Shown here: positions 8,555 to 15,459 of the stretch, piece after piece
Numbering within the stretch: the stretch's first letter is position 1
Layout of the letters: each line of letters starts with the position of its first letter
Assembly: GCA_029212785.1 (NCBI GenBank)
Contig: JARGOG010000002.1
Span: forward strand, 36,634-100,633
DNA from: Thalassobaculaceae bacterium
GTDB taxonomy: Bacteria; Pseudomonadota; Alphaproteobacteria; Thalassobaculales; Thalassobaculaceae
Reading direction: 5' to 3'
Length of the DNA: 64,000 bases
The notes under the pieces: generated by a model
What the model was told of the DNA's origin: nothing
The model's input: the letters and a program-made list of their open reading frames with translations, nothing else
Databases searched by the model: none
Made by a program: the position numbers and the translations under genes

Positions 8555-8905
8555 CGGATTGGGATCCGGCCGTTTCGTCGTCGGTCCGCGCGCGTGGGCT
8601 GGATCTGGATCCTGAACGAGGCCGCCGTCGCTGGTTCGTGTGCTGCGTCTGCCGAGGAACGGCGGCAAGGCGCGGGCGCTGAACGCAGCCTTGCGTCAGA
8701 TCTCCTCGGATGTCGTGGGTTGCCTGGATGCCGATTGTCAGTCGGTGACCGCGACTGGAGCGCGCTGCTCAGGCGATCCGCGCCCGGACATCCCGAAGAC
8801 CGGACCGGTTTCCATGATGGTGGTATAGTCGCGCGGGTCCTCTTTGCGGCCTTCCAGGGGGCCAGGGGCCTCAGACCGGCCACCACTCCGAACGAAGCGA
8901 TAAGC
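8555..8905. other. Intergenic stretch holding a glycosyltransferase remnant
   Basis: A 351-base gap between the RND pump and the phosphopantetheinyl transferase. It contains the family-2 glycosyltransferase fragment described separately (8616-8745) and otherwise no convincing gene. A promoter for the phosphopantetheinyl transferase must lie in its last part or inside the fragment, but I see no clear sigma-70 boxes. Confidence 0.6.
8616..8745 (+). pseudogene. Remnant of a family-2 glycosyltransferase
   Basis: In the frame entered after the TGA at 8613-8615, the translation reads PRNGGKARALNAALRQ and then DVVGCLDADC. This is the classical GT2 core: a GGKARALN sugar-nucleotide contact followed about 15 residues later by the DAD metal-binding motif. 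Neither the beta-alpha fold before it nor the rest of the enzyme after it is present in any frame, so I read it as a decayed fragment about 40 codons long rather than a short gene. It may be left from an earlier arrangement of the polyene cluster that follows, or from a deleted neighbour. Confidence 0.6.
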
Positions 8906-9607
8906 ATGGCGGATGTCGATCTCTGGGTGGTTCAACTGTCGGCGCTGCAACCGCGTTCCCGCGCGCTGACCGCGGTGCTCTCCCCGCGCGAGCGAGACCG
9001 GGCGGCGGGCCTGAAGAGCGCGGCCCGGCACACGGAATTCACGCTGACCCGCGGGTTCGTCAGGACGGTGCTGTGCGGGTATGTCGGAGCGCCCGCCGCC
9101 GAGCTTGAGCTGAGTGACGCCGGCCAGGGGAAACCGGTTCAGGTGCCGACGCCGGGAACGGTGGCGATCGCGTTCAACGTCTCCCATTCGAAAGGAGCGG
9201 TTGCACTCGCCATCTGCAGAAGCCGGGCGGTCGGGGTGGATATCGAGCGCATCCGACCGATGCCGAATGCGCTGGCGATGGCGGCTCAGTACTTCGCTGC
9301 GGACGAGCATCGCCGGTTGGCCGAGCAGTTGGAACCGACCGATCGCGACGCGCTCTTCCTTCGTTTCTGGACGCGCAAGGAAGCCCTGATGAAAGCGCAT
9401 GGCGGGGGACTGACGCTCGGAACGGGGGCGATCTGCGTGGATTTCGGTCCTGCTCCCGTCGGCGGCATTGTCCGTCTGATTGAGGGGCGGACGTTCGCGG
9501 TGACCGACTGCGATGTGGTGCCGGACTGTCATGTTTGCGTCGCTGCGGAGGGGCCGGCGGTGTCGGTGACGCTCCGCGAGGCGTCGGGGCTCCTGGACCG
9601 GCTTTAG
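8906..9607 (+). CDS. 4'-phosphopantetheinyl transferase (Sfp type)
   Basis: A 233-residue Sfp/EntD-type enzyme that moves phosphopantetheine from coenzyme A to the active Ser of carrier proteins. Visible motifs are NVSHSKGAVALAI (residues 91-103), the magnesium-binding VGVDIE (109-114; D112 and E114) and FWTRKEALMKAHGGGL (154-169), in the right order and spacing. I chose the ATG at 8906; the frame stays open upstream to 8594 but that part resembles no transferase. It is the first plus-strand gene before the aryl-polyene-type block and most likely activates the two carrier proteins encoded at 12460-12992, though it may also serve others. Confidence 0.88.
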   Translation: MADVDLWVVQLSALQPRSRALTAVLSPRERDRAAGLKSAARHTEFTLTRGFVRTVLCGYVGAPAAELELSDAGQGKPVQVPTPGTVAIAFNVSHSKGAVALAICRSRAVGVDIERIRPMPNALAMAAQYFAADEHRRLAEQLEPTDRDALFLRFWTRKEALMKAHGGGLTLGTGAICVDFGPAPVGGIVRLIEGRTFAVTDCDVVPDCHVCVAAEGPAVSVTLREASGLLDRL

Positions 9608-9717
9608 GCGCTCTGGTCAGATGCCGGGCGCGGAGATATACAATTTACGATACGTTCTGGATGGTCGCCCGCCCGCGGATTGCGGTGCTGGCGGTGGCGA
9701 GTCTTTGAGAAGGAAAG

Positions 9718-10107
9718 ATGATGCGATTGGGTTGGATTCGTTTGCTCGCGCTCGGCTGTCTGGTTGGACTGGTGGCCGGATGCCGTGTCGTCCCCGTGCA
9801 GAACGTCACCGACGCGCCGTTCACCCGGGAAGCGCCGTCGCTCGAAGTCGCGGCCAGGGCGATCACCGTCGCGGGCGCCAATCTCGGCTGGCAGGTCACG
9901 GAAGAAGAGCCCGGGCACCTGATCGGCCGCCTGCCCCTGCGCACCCATCTGGCGATCGTCGACATCTACCACGACCGCGAGACCTACAGCATCCAGTACA
10001 AGGACAGCGCGAACCTGCGCTATGACGGCCAGAACATTCATGCGAATTACGCGCGTTGGATCGCCAATCTGCAGAAGGGAATCGGCGTTCAGACCGCGCT
10101 GTACTGA
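9718..10107 (+). CDS. Small predicted outer-membrane lipoprotein, unknown function
   Basis: A 129-residue protein with a lipoprotein signal: basic start, hydrophobic core and lipobox LVAGC with Cys at about residue 22. The mature part is about 107 residues and has no domain I can name; it contains a repeated aromatic/charged pattern (HLAIVDIYHDRETYSIQYKD) suggesting a small beta-rich fold. AAGGAAAG immediately before the ATG gives a plausible ribosome-binding site. It lies between the phosphopantetheinyl transferase and a PagL-like gene, at the edge of the polyene block; any link to that block is only positional. Confidence 0.7.
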   Translation: MMRLGWIRLLALGCLVGLVAGCRVVPVQNVTDAPFTREAPSLEVAARAITVAGANLGWQVTEEEPGHLIGRLPLRTHLAIVDIYHDRETYSIQYKDSANLRYDGQNIHANYARWIANLQKGIGVQTALY

Positions 10108-10136
10108 CCGCCGGCCGCGGCGCGTCGGCCGGGCGG
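10108..10136. terminator. GC-rich hairpin between convergent genes
   Basis: CCGCCGGCCG and CGGCCGGGCGG can pair (one bulged base) around an eight-base loop, directly between the lipoprotein stop codon and the stop codon of the minus-strand gene. No clear T-run follows on either side, so it would be an atypical bidirectional terminator. Confidence 0.4.
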
Positions 10137-10712
10137 CTATTCGCCGAACAGCCGGTCCAGAGGGACCGAGTAATAGACCGTCAGAATCTCGCTGCCCGGG
10201 TTTTCGTCACCTGTCCAGGCGTTGGAGATATGGGAGAATGCGAGGCCCAGGCGGGAACGGTCGTCGAACCGGTAGGCGACCTCCAGCTGCGAGCGGATCT
10301 CGAAGGTGTTGCCCATATCCAGGCCGCCACCGTTCCGATAGGCGCCGACACCGATGCTCGGCGTCACGACGACCCTGCGACCGAAATAGAAATCCGTAAG
10401 CACGCCGCCATTGGCGAACACGCCGCCATCCGTCGTGACTTCGAGGCCAATCCAGGGTTTGAAGATCCAAAGCCCGTCGCCGTGACGGTATTCCACGCGG
10501 AAATCGCCGGCGCGATCGGTGTTCTCGACAATGTCGAAAACCCCGACTCCGAACGACAGGAACGCCGGGTCCGCGCCGATGTCCTGGGCGTGGGCGGGGC
10601 CGCTATGACCGAGGGCGCCGAGGACGAGAGAACAGAGGACGGCGGCGGCACGGCAGGGGGACGTGAACAGTCGAGCGACGTTTCTCAAAGCGCGTACTTT
10701 CCGAATGGCCAA
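10137..10712 (-). CDS. PagL-like acyloxyacyl hydrolase (lipid A 3-O-deacylase family)
   Basis: A 191-residue predicted outer-membrane beta-barrel enzyme. An N-terminal signal (AAAVLCSLVLGALGHSGPAHA) precedes about 150 residues of alternating beta strands. The PagL active-site pattern is visible as FSHISNAWTGDENPGSE: His and Ser two residues apart, Asn-Ala after, and a Glu about 12 residues later, matching the His-Ser-Glu catalytic set known from PagL. It would remove the 3-O acyl chain from lipid A. The start is uncertain: only TTG codons are available upstream of the signal. It runs against the surrounding cluster and may be unrelated to it. Confidence 0.78.
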   Translation of the reverse strand: MAIRKVRALRNVARLFTSPCRAAAVLCSLVLGALGHSGPAHAQDIGADPAFLSFGVGVFDIVENTDRAGDFRVEYRHGDGLWIFKPWIGLEVTTDGGVFANGGVLTDFYFGRRVVVTPSIGVGAYRNGGGLDMGNTFEIRSQLEVAYRFDDRSRLGLAFSHISNAWTGDENPGSEILTVYYSVPLDRLFGE

Positions 10713-10793
10713 TCAACGGACTTTCTCGACAGGGCCTCGGGGGACAGTACCGGACCGCGTATCGACTGCAAGGAAGTATGTCAGATCAACGGG

Positions 10794-10821
10794 TTGACGT
10801 CGAGGCGGCGGTCGATAAAAA
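10794..10821 (+). promoter_or_regulatory. Possible sigma-70 promoter for the polyene operon
   Basis: TTGACG (10794-10799), 16 bases, TAAAAA (10816-10821), in the 236-base gap between the divergent PagL-like gene and the first polyene gene. The -35 box is good and the -10 box mediocre. No other strong candidate was seen in the gap. Confidence 0.35.
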
Positions 10822-10948
10822 CATGCTGTGCAACCGTCGCGATGACGCTCTGGCACCGGGCGTCGGCCCACGATAATATCCGGCTATGTCACTCGCCCGC
10901 GGGCGTCCCAAACATCAGGTGCGGTCCGTCGGGGAGGGGCCAGAACCT

Positions 10949-11719
10949 ATGAACGAAGCAAGTCTCGCGGTGACCCGGTGGTCGGCGTGGTCGTTCGGGC
11001 TGGGGCCGGACCGCAATTGGCAGGTCTGGTCGAAGGACGGCCTGCACGTCCAGGCGGCGGAAAAGCCCGACGTCCAGTTCGTCAAGCCGATCCTCCGTCG
11101 ACGTCTCAATCCGTTGACACGCATGGCGTTCCGAGTGTCGGCGGATTGTCTCGCCGGGGCGGAGGCGGCACAGGATGCGGGCCGGGTCGGTGTCTTCTGT
11201 TCCCGCTTCGGCGAATTCGGGCGGGCTTTCGAGATGCTGGGCGATCTGGCCGCGGGAGCCCACGTCTCGCCGGCCTCCTTCAGCCTGTCGGTCCACAACA
11301 CCATCGCCAGTCTGTTCTCGATCCATCGTCAGGACACCGCCCCCTATACGGCGGTCGCGGCGGGAGAGACGTCCCTGGAGGCCGGGTTCCTCGAGGCCTG
11401 GTCGCTGCTCCGGGACGGGACGGCCCGGTCGGTGCTTCTGGTGTATTGCGACGACCCCCTTCCCGAGTTCTACGCCACGCAGGCGGAGGGTGCCGCGCCG
11501 CTGGCCATCGCCCTGCTGCTGACCCTGCCGGAGGCGAGCCCGGAAATGCCGTGCCTGGCGCTGTCATGGGCGCGCAGCGACGCCGAGGAACCGGAGCGCC
11601 AGGGCGCGCCGACGTCCCCTCTCGATCTCATCCCGCTGCTTCTCCGCCGGCGGGAGACCATGCGGGTCAGCGCCGAGCGACTCACCTGGTCCTGGTATCG
11701 GCATGCTGCAGTCGCTTGA
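10949..11719 (+). CDS. apeC: Ketosynthase-like chain-length factor (ApeC type)
   Basis: A 256-residue protein of the truncated ketosynthase family (Ketoacyl-synt_2) found at the front of aryl polyene clusters. It resembles only the N-terminal thiolase half: strands and helices such as GRVGVFCSRFGEFGRAFEMLGDL, then SLSVHNTIASLFSIHRQ where a true ketosynthase would have its active Cys, and YTAVAAGETSLEAGFLEAWSLL. The nucleophilic Cys and the His residues are absent, as expected for a non-catalytic partner. In studied systems ApeC pairs with the ketosynthase ApeO and sets chain length. I chose the ATG at 10949, preceded by GGGAGGGG; the frame extends to 10886. Its 3' end overlaps the next gene by 17 bases. 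Confidence 0.78.
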   Translation: MNEASLAVTRWSAWSFGLGPDRNWQVWSKDGLHVQAAEKPDVQFVKPILRRRLNPLTRMAFRVSADCLAGAEAAQDAGRVGVFCSRFGEFGRAFEMLGDLAAGAHVSPASFSLSVHNTIASLFSIHRQDTAPYTAVAAGETSLEAGFLEAWSLLRDGTARSVLLVYCDDPLPEFYATQAEGAAPLAIALLLTLPEASPEMPCLALSWARSDAEEPERQGAPTSPLDLIPLLLRRRETMRVSAERLTWSWYRHAAVA

Positions 11720-12467
11720 CCGTCTCCGGCGGCTGATCGTCACCGGGTTGAGCTTCTCGGCTTTCGGCGTCGGCGGGCTCATCCTCGGGGTGATCGTTTT
11801 CCCCCTCGTCCACCTGGCCTCGTCGGACCGTGGCACAGCGGAGCGGCGGTGCCAGTACCTCGTACACCGGACCTTCCGCTTCTTCATCTGGATGCTAAAC
11901 GCCTTGGGCGTGCTTAGCTACGAGGTCGTCGGCGCCGCGCGGCTCCGAGACGCCTCCGCGCGGGTGGTGATCGCCAACCATCCCTCGCTGATCGACGTGG
12001 TGTTCATCGTCGCGATGATTCCGCAGGCCCTATGCGTCGTCAAACGGGCGGCGTGGTCCAACCCCTTCATGGCCGGGATCATGTCGGCGACCGGGTATAT
12101 TCCGAACGACGACCCCTTTCAGATGATCGACGACTGCGTCCTCGCCCTTGACCGCGGCCAGTGCATCGTGATTTTCCCGGAAGGAACCCGGACCGTCCCG
12201 GGGCGGCCGATGAAGTTCAAACGGGGCGCGGCGTCAGTCATCGTGAAGAGCCGATCGAACGTCATTCCGATCATCATACAGTGCGAACCGACTACTCTGA
12301 CCAAGGGCAACAAGTGGTATAATATACCACACAGGAAGCCTCATTTTCAGGTTATGGTCGGCGATCAATTCGATCCGTCGCCGGTCGTAGACCCCGTCGA
12401 GCCTCTGACTTTGGCGAGTCGAAGAATGAACATACATCTTGTGGGGATTTTATCGAGTAATGACTAG
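11703..12467 (+). CDS. apeD: Lysophospholipid acyltransferase (PlsC family, ApeD type)
   Basis: A 254-residue membrane-associated acyltransferase. The PlsC motifs are visible: NHPSLID, the NHx4D-type active site near residue 96; and FPEGTRT, acyl-acceptor binding, near 158. An N-terminal hydrophobic helix (LIVTGLSFSAFGVGGLILGV) anchors it. In aryl polyene clusters the corresponding enzyme is thought to build or acylate the glycerolipid to which the polyene is linked. It overlaps the chain-length factor by 17 bases and the next carrier protein by 8, so translation is coupled. GC content drops over its last 100 bases. Confidence 0.82.
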   Translation: MLQSLDRLRRLIVTGLSFSAFGVGGLILGVIVFPLVHLASSDRGTAERRCQYLVHRTFRFFIWMLNALGVLSYEVVGAARLRDASARVVIANHPSLIDVVFIVAMIPQALCVVKRAAWSNPFMAGIMSATGYIPNDDPFQMIDDCVLALDRGQCIVIFPEGTRTVPGRPMKFKRGAASVIVKSRSNVIPIIIQCEPTTLTKGNKWYNIPHRKPHFQVMVGDQFDPSPVVDPVEPLTLASRRMNIHLVGILSSND

Positions 12468-12744
12468 TGTGGAAGATCTATCGAATGAAATAAAATCATT
12501 GATTATTGAGACATTGGATTTGGAGGATGTCGAACCGAAAGACATCGATGAATCAGCGCCGTTATTTGGCGATGGTCTTGGCCTCGATTCAATAGATGCG
12601 CTGGAGTTGGGCGTCAGCCTGCAGAGCAAATACAATCTGAGGCTGGATTCAAATGACCAGAAAATGCAGGAATATTTCCGTTCGATAGAAACGCTTGTGC
12701 AGTTGGTGCTTGAGAGGCGTGTAGAAAACGTGGTGCAGGGCTGA
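12460..12744 (+). CDS. apeE: Acyl carrier protein 1 (ApeE type)
   Basis: A 94-residue carrier protein. The phosphopantetheine attachment site is Ser44 in GDGLGLDSIDALELG, followed by the acidic helix II expected of carrier proteins. I chose the ATG at 12460, which overlaps the acyltransferase gene by 8 bases; an in-frame GTG at 12439 is less likely. This gene and the next use many AT-ending codons (ATA, AAA, AAT, TTG), unlike the GC-rich genes around them. It should be activated by the transferase at 8906 and carry the starter or growing polyene. Confidence 0.9.
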   Translation: MTSVEDLSNEIKSLIIETLDLEDVEPKDIDESAPLFGDGLGLDSIDALELGVSLQSKYNLRLDSNDQKMQEYFRSIETLVQLVLERRVENVVQG

Positions 12745-12992
12745 TGGGTAGCAAAGAAGAAATATTTGATAAGATAAAAACGATCCTGATTGATCGGTTC
12801 GATATTGAACCCGGCGTAATTGCGCTGGATGCAAATCTTTATGATGACCTGGATATCGACAGTATAGACGCGGTCGACTTGATGGCCGAGATCAAGGAGA
12901 TATCGGGAAAGAAGCTCGATCCGACGACATTCAAGGGCGTGCGGTCCGTCGACGATGTTGTGTCTGCGGTCTGCACTCTGATGAACCGATAA
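12744..12992 (+). CDS. apeF: Acyl carrier protein 2 (ApeF type)
   Basis: An 82-residue carrier protein with attachment Ser40 in DDLDIDSIDAVDLMAEI. Its ATG shares a base with the TGA of carrier protein 1 (TGATG at 12742-12746), so the two are made together. Paired carrier proteins are a hallmark of aryl polyene systems, where one is thought to load the aryl starter and the other the elongating chain; which does which cannot be told here. The codon composition is AT-rich like its partner. Confidence 0.9.
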   Translation: MGSKEEIFDKIKTILIDRFDIEPGVIALDANLYDDLDIDSIDAVDLMAEIKEISGKKLDPTTFKGVRSVDDVVSAVCTLMNR

Positions 12993-13001
12993 AATGTTCT
13001 G

Positions 13002-13580
13002 ATGAATGTCAGGCTGGTCAATCTGCTCTATGGGGTGTTGGTGCTGGCATACCCATTGGTGGTTTATGTCGGCCTGAAGTATTTCGACGCGCGGAGCACG
13101 GCGTTCGGCCTCCTGCTACTGACGGTGCTGCGGTTCCTGTTCCTGCGCGCCGCCGATCCGAAAATGGGGTCGCGGGCCTTTGCCGTGGTGCCGATCGCCC
13201 TGACCGCGGGGCTTGTCGGGCTGGCCTTCGTCTTCGATGCGGACGCCTATCTCCTGTTCTATCCCGTCGCGATCAACGCGGTGATGCTGGTGCTGTTCGC
13301 GGAATCCCTGGCGCGCCCGCCGACGGTCATCGAGCGGCTCGCGCGGATCTCCGAGCCGGATCTGCCCCCCTCCGGTGTGCGCTACACCCGCAAGGTCACG
13401 ATGGCCTGGTGCGGATTCTTCATTCTGAACGGCGGGGTGGCGCTCTATACGACGACGCTGTCCGACCTGGCGGTCTGGACGGTCTATAACGGCTTCGTTG
13501 CCTACATACTGATGGCGGTCATGTTCGGCGGTGAGTATCTCGTCCGGCTCTATGTCCGCCGTGGATCGGGGGCCTCCTAG
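13002..13580 (+). CDS. apeG: Inner-membrane protein of aryl polyene clusters (COG4648, ApeG type)
   Basis: A 192-residue protein with about five or six hydrophobic helices (for example LVNLLYGVLVLAYPLVVYVG, AFGLLLLTVLRFLFL, VVPIALTAGLVGLAFVF, LLFYPVAINAVMLVLFAESL and VWTVYNGFVAYILMAVMFGG). A polar stretch with charged residues (RLARISEPDLPPSGVRYTRK) lies between helices. The sequence and position match the COG4648 membrane proteins of aryl polyene loci; their biochemical role is unknown. It begins 9 bases after carrier protein 2 and ends 130 bases before the ligase start chosen here. Confidence 0.75.
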   Translation: MNVRLVNLLYGVLVLAYPLVVYVGLKYFDARSTAFGLLLLTVLRFLFLRAADPKMGSRAFAVVPIALTAGLVGLAFVFDADAYLLFYPVAINAVMLVLFAESLARPPTVIERLARISEPDLPPSGVRYTRKVTMAWCGFFILNGGVALYTTTLSDLAVWTVYNGFVAYILMAVMFGGEYLVRLYVRRGSGAS

Positions 13581-13710
13581 CGGTGCCGCGCCGGATGCCC
13601 GGCAATCCCGCGGTCCCGGGTCATCGGCGAAGTTCGCACTTGTCATCCAATGGGGGGCAGGGGATGTCTGGACGAGCAAACAGGCAGCCGATCCGATCGG
13701 GTATTCGTTG

Positions 13711-15459
13711 ATGGATTTTCAGTTCTCTCTGGCATCGGTCTTTTCCGCGTCGCCGGACCCGCGGTCGCCGGTCGCAATCCTGTCGGACCGGACCGTGAAC
13801 TGGGGAGCGTTCGAGCGTGATGTCGCCGCGCTGACGGCCCGGCTGCCGGCCGACGCGGACGGGCGTTGGTTGCTCGCGAGCGACGATCCCTATGCCGTCG
13901 CGGTCGGCCTGCTCGCCGTCGCCTTTTCCCGGCAGAGCGTCGTTCTTCCGGGCAACCTGAAGAGTGGACATATCGAGGCGTTGAGCCAGGACGTTACCGG
14001 CGTGCTGAGCCACGGAGTGGACCTTCCGGCAGGTCTGAACGCCCGGCCCATTCTCGACCGCGACACCCCGGATCCGCCAACGCCGATGCCGTTGACGGCG
14101 TTCGATTCTACGGCCGTGGAGATCGTCCTCTACACCTCTGGAACCACTGGACAGCCGGTCGCCGTGGCGAAATCCCTGCGCTGCTTCGAGCTGGAGGTCG
14201 CGACGCTCGAGCGGACGTTCGGCGGCGAGGCCGATACCCGCATTCTCTCGACGGTGCCGCCCTATCACATGTATGGCCTGCTGTTCTGGGTGCTGTGGCC
14301 GCTGCTGGTCCGACGGCCGTTGCTGACCGAGGTGATCCGATTTCCCGGAGAGTTGGTCGACGCCGCCAAGGCGGCCGGCGCGGCGATCGTGATCTCCAGT
14401 CCGGCTTTCCTGCGCCGATCGGTTTCGGCCCTCGACTTGCGGGCGATCGATGCATGCCTTCGCGGCATCTACTCGTCCGGCGGCCCGTTGGACCCGGCGG
14501 TTGCCGCCGCCTACAACGCCCGGCTCAGCCACCCGGTGGTCGAGGTCTACGGCAGTACGGAGACCGGGGGGGTGGCTCACCGCTCCGTCTACAGCCGGGC
14601 CGAGCCTCCGGGCTGGACACTCTTCGCGGACGTGGAGATCGACATCGACCCCGTCGAAGGGACGCTTTCGGTGTCGTCGCCGCTGCTGCCGACGGACGAG
14701 CCCTTCGTGATGGGCGATCGGGCGTGCCTGCGCCCCGACGGGACATTCGATCTCCTGGGGCGACGCGATCGGGTCATGAAGATCGAGGAACGCCGGGTGT
14801 CGCTGACCGAAGTCGAGAGCCGGCTTGCGGGTCTGGAGGAGATCGCGACGGCGCGTGTCGTGGCGGTGGAAAGCACCAACCTCCGCACCGAGCTGGCGGC
14901 TGTGGTGGTGCCGTCGCCGCAGGGATGGCGGGACATCGTCACGTCGGGCAAGCAGATGATGACGGCGCGAATGCGGGCGGCACTTGGAGCGCATCTGGAG
15001 GATGTCGGGATACCCCGGAAATGGCGATTCGTCCGGGCGATGCCGGAATCCAGCCACGGAAAGACGACGAGCGCCGATCTGGGCAGCCTGTTTGCCGCCG
15101 GCGACGGCGCGGTCACGACGCCGGTCGTCCTGGCGCGGTCCAGCGATGTGTCGACGGCCCGTCTGACGCTGCGGATCCCCGATGATCTGATGTTTCTCGA
15201 CGGCCATTTCGACGGCTACCCGATCGTGCCGGGTGTCGTGCAGATCGACTGGGCGATCCGTTACGCCCGGGATGCATTCCCGATAACCGGCACCTTCCAT
15301 CGACTGGAAGCCGTGAAGTTCTTCCATGTCCTGGCGCCGGGCGACGAGACAGATCTGACGATCGACTACGATGCCGCCAGGGGGCGGATGCGGTTCGGCT
15401 TCGAAGCCGGAGCGACGACGTTCTCCTCGGGGCGCGTGCTGTTCGGTGAACCGGAATGA
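13711..15459 (+). CDS. Aryl/acyl-CoA ligase fused to a hotdog dehydratase (ApeH-ApeI)
   Basis: A 582-residue two-domain protein. Residues 1 to about 470 are an ANL-family adenylating enzyme: the phosphate loop YTSGTTGQPVAVAKS (141-155), the adenine motif VEVYGSTETGG near 275, and a C-terminal hinge region with DLLGRRDRVMKIEERRVS. From about 475 to the end is a hotdog domain of the ApeI type: FLDGHFDGYPIVPGVVQID, with catalytic His at 499 and Asp at 513. In studied aryl polyene systems the ligase loads 4-hydroxybenzoate-type starters onto a carrier protein, and ApeI works with ApeP in dehydration. Here the two are one polypeptide. I chose the ATG at 13711; the frame is open upstream to 13531 without family similarity. 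Confidence 0.82.
   Translation: MDFQFSLASVFSASPDPRSPVAILSDRTVNWGAFERDVAALTARLPADADGRWLLASDDPYAVAVGLLAVAFSRQSVVLPGNLKSGHIEALSQDVTGVLSHGVDLPAGLNARPILDRDTPDPPTPMPLTAFDSTAVEIVLYTSGTTGQPVAVAKSLRCFELEVATLERTFGGEADTRILSTVPPYHMYGLLFWVLWPLLVRRPLLTEVIRFPGELVDAAKAAGAAIVISSPAFLRRSVSALDLRAIDACLRGIYSSGGPLDPAVAAAYNARLSHPVVEVYGSTETGGVAHRSVYSRAEPPGWTLFADVEIDIDPVEGTLSVSSPLLPTDEPFVMGDRACLRPDGTFDLLGRRDRVMKIEERRVSLTEVESRLAGLEEIATARVVAVESTNLRTELAAVVVPSPQGWRDIVTSGKQMMTARMRAALGAHLEDVGIPRKWRFVRAMPESSHGKTTSADLGSLFAAGDGAVTTPVVLARSSDVSTARLTLRIPDDLMFLDGHFDGYPIVPGVVQIDWAIRYARDAFPITGTFHRLEAVKFFHVLAPGDETDLTIDYDAARGRMRFGFEAGATTFSSGRVLFGEPE

Noticed and set aside
6473..8668. A 731-codon open frame on the minus strand opposite the RND pump gene
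   Set aside because: Shadow of the pump gene with the same biased composition; no family resemblance.
8594..8905. Upstream extension of the phosphopantetheinyl transferase
   Set aside because: The extra residues have no transferase similarity, and another frame in the same stretch encodes the glycosyltransferase remnant.
10949..11719. Reading the chain-length factor as a broken ketosynthase pseudogene
   Set aside because: Its short length and missing Cys/His are typical of the ApeC-type family, the frame is intact and it is translationally coupled to the next gene.
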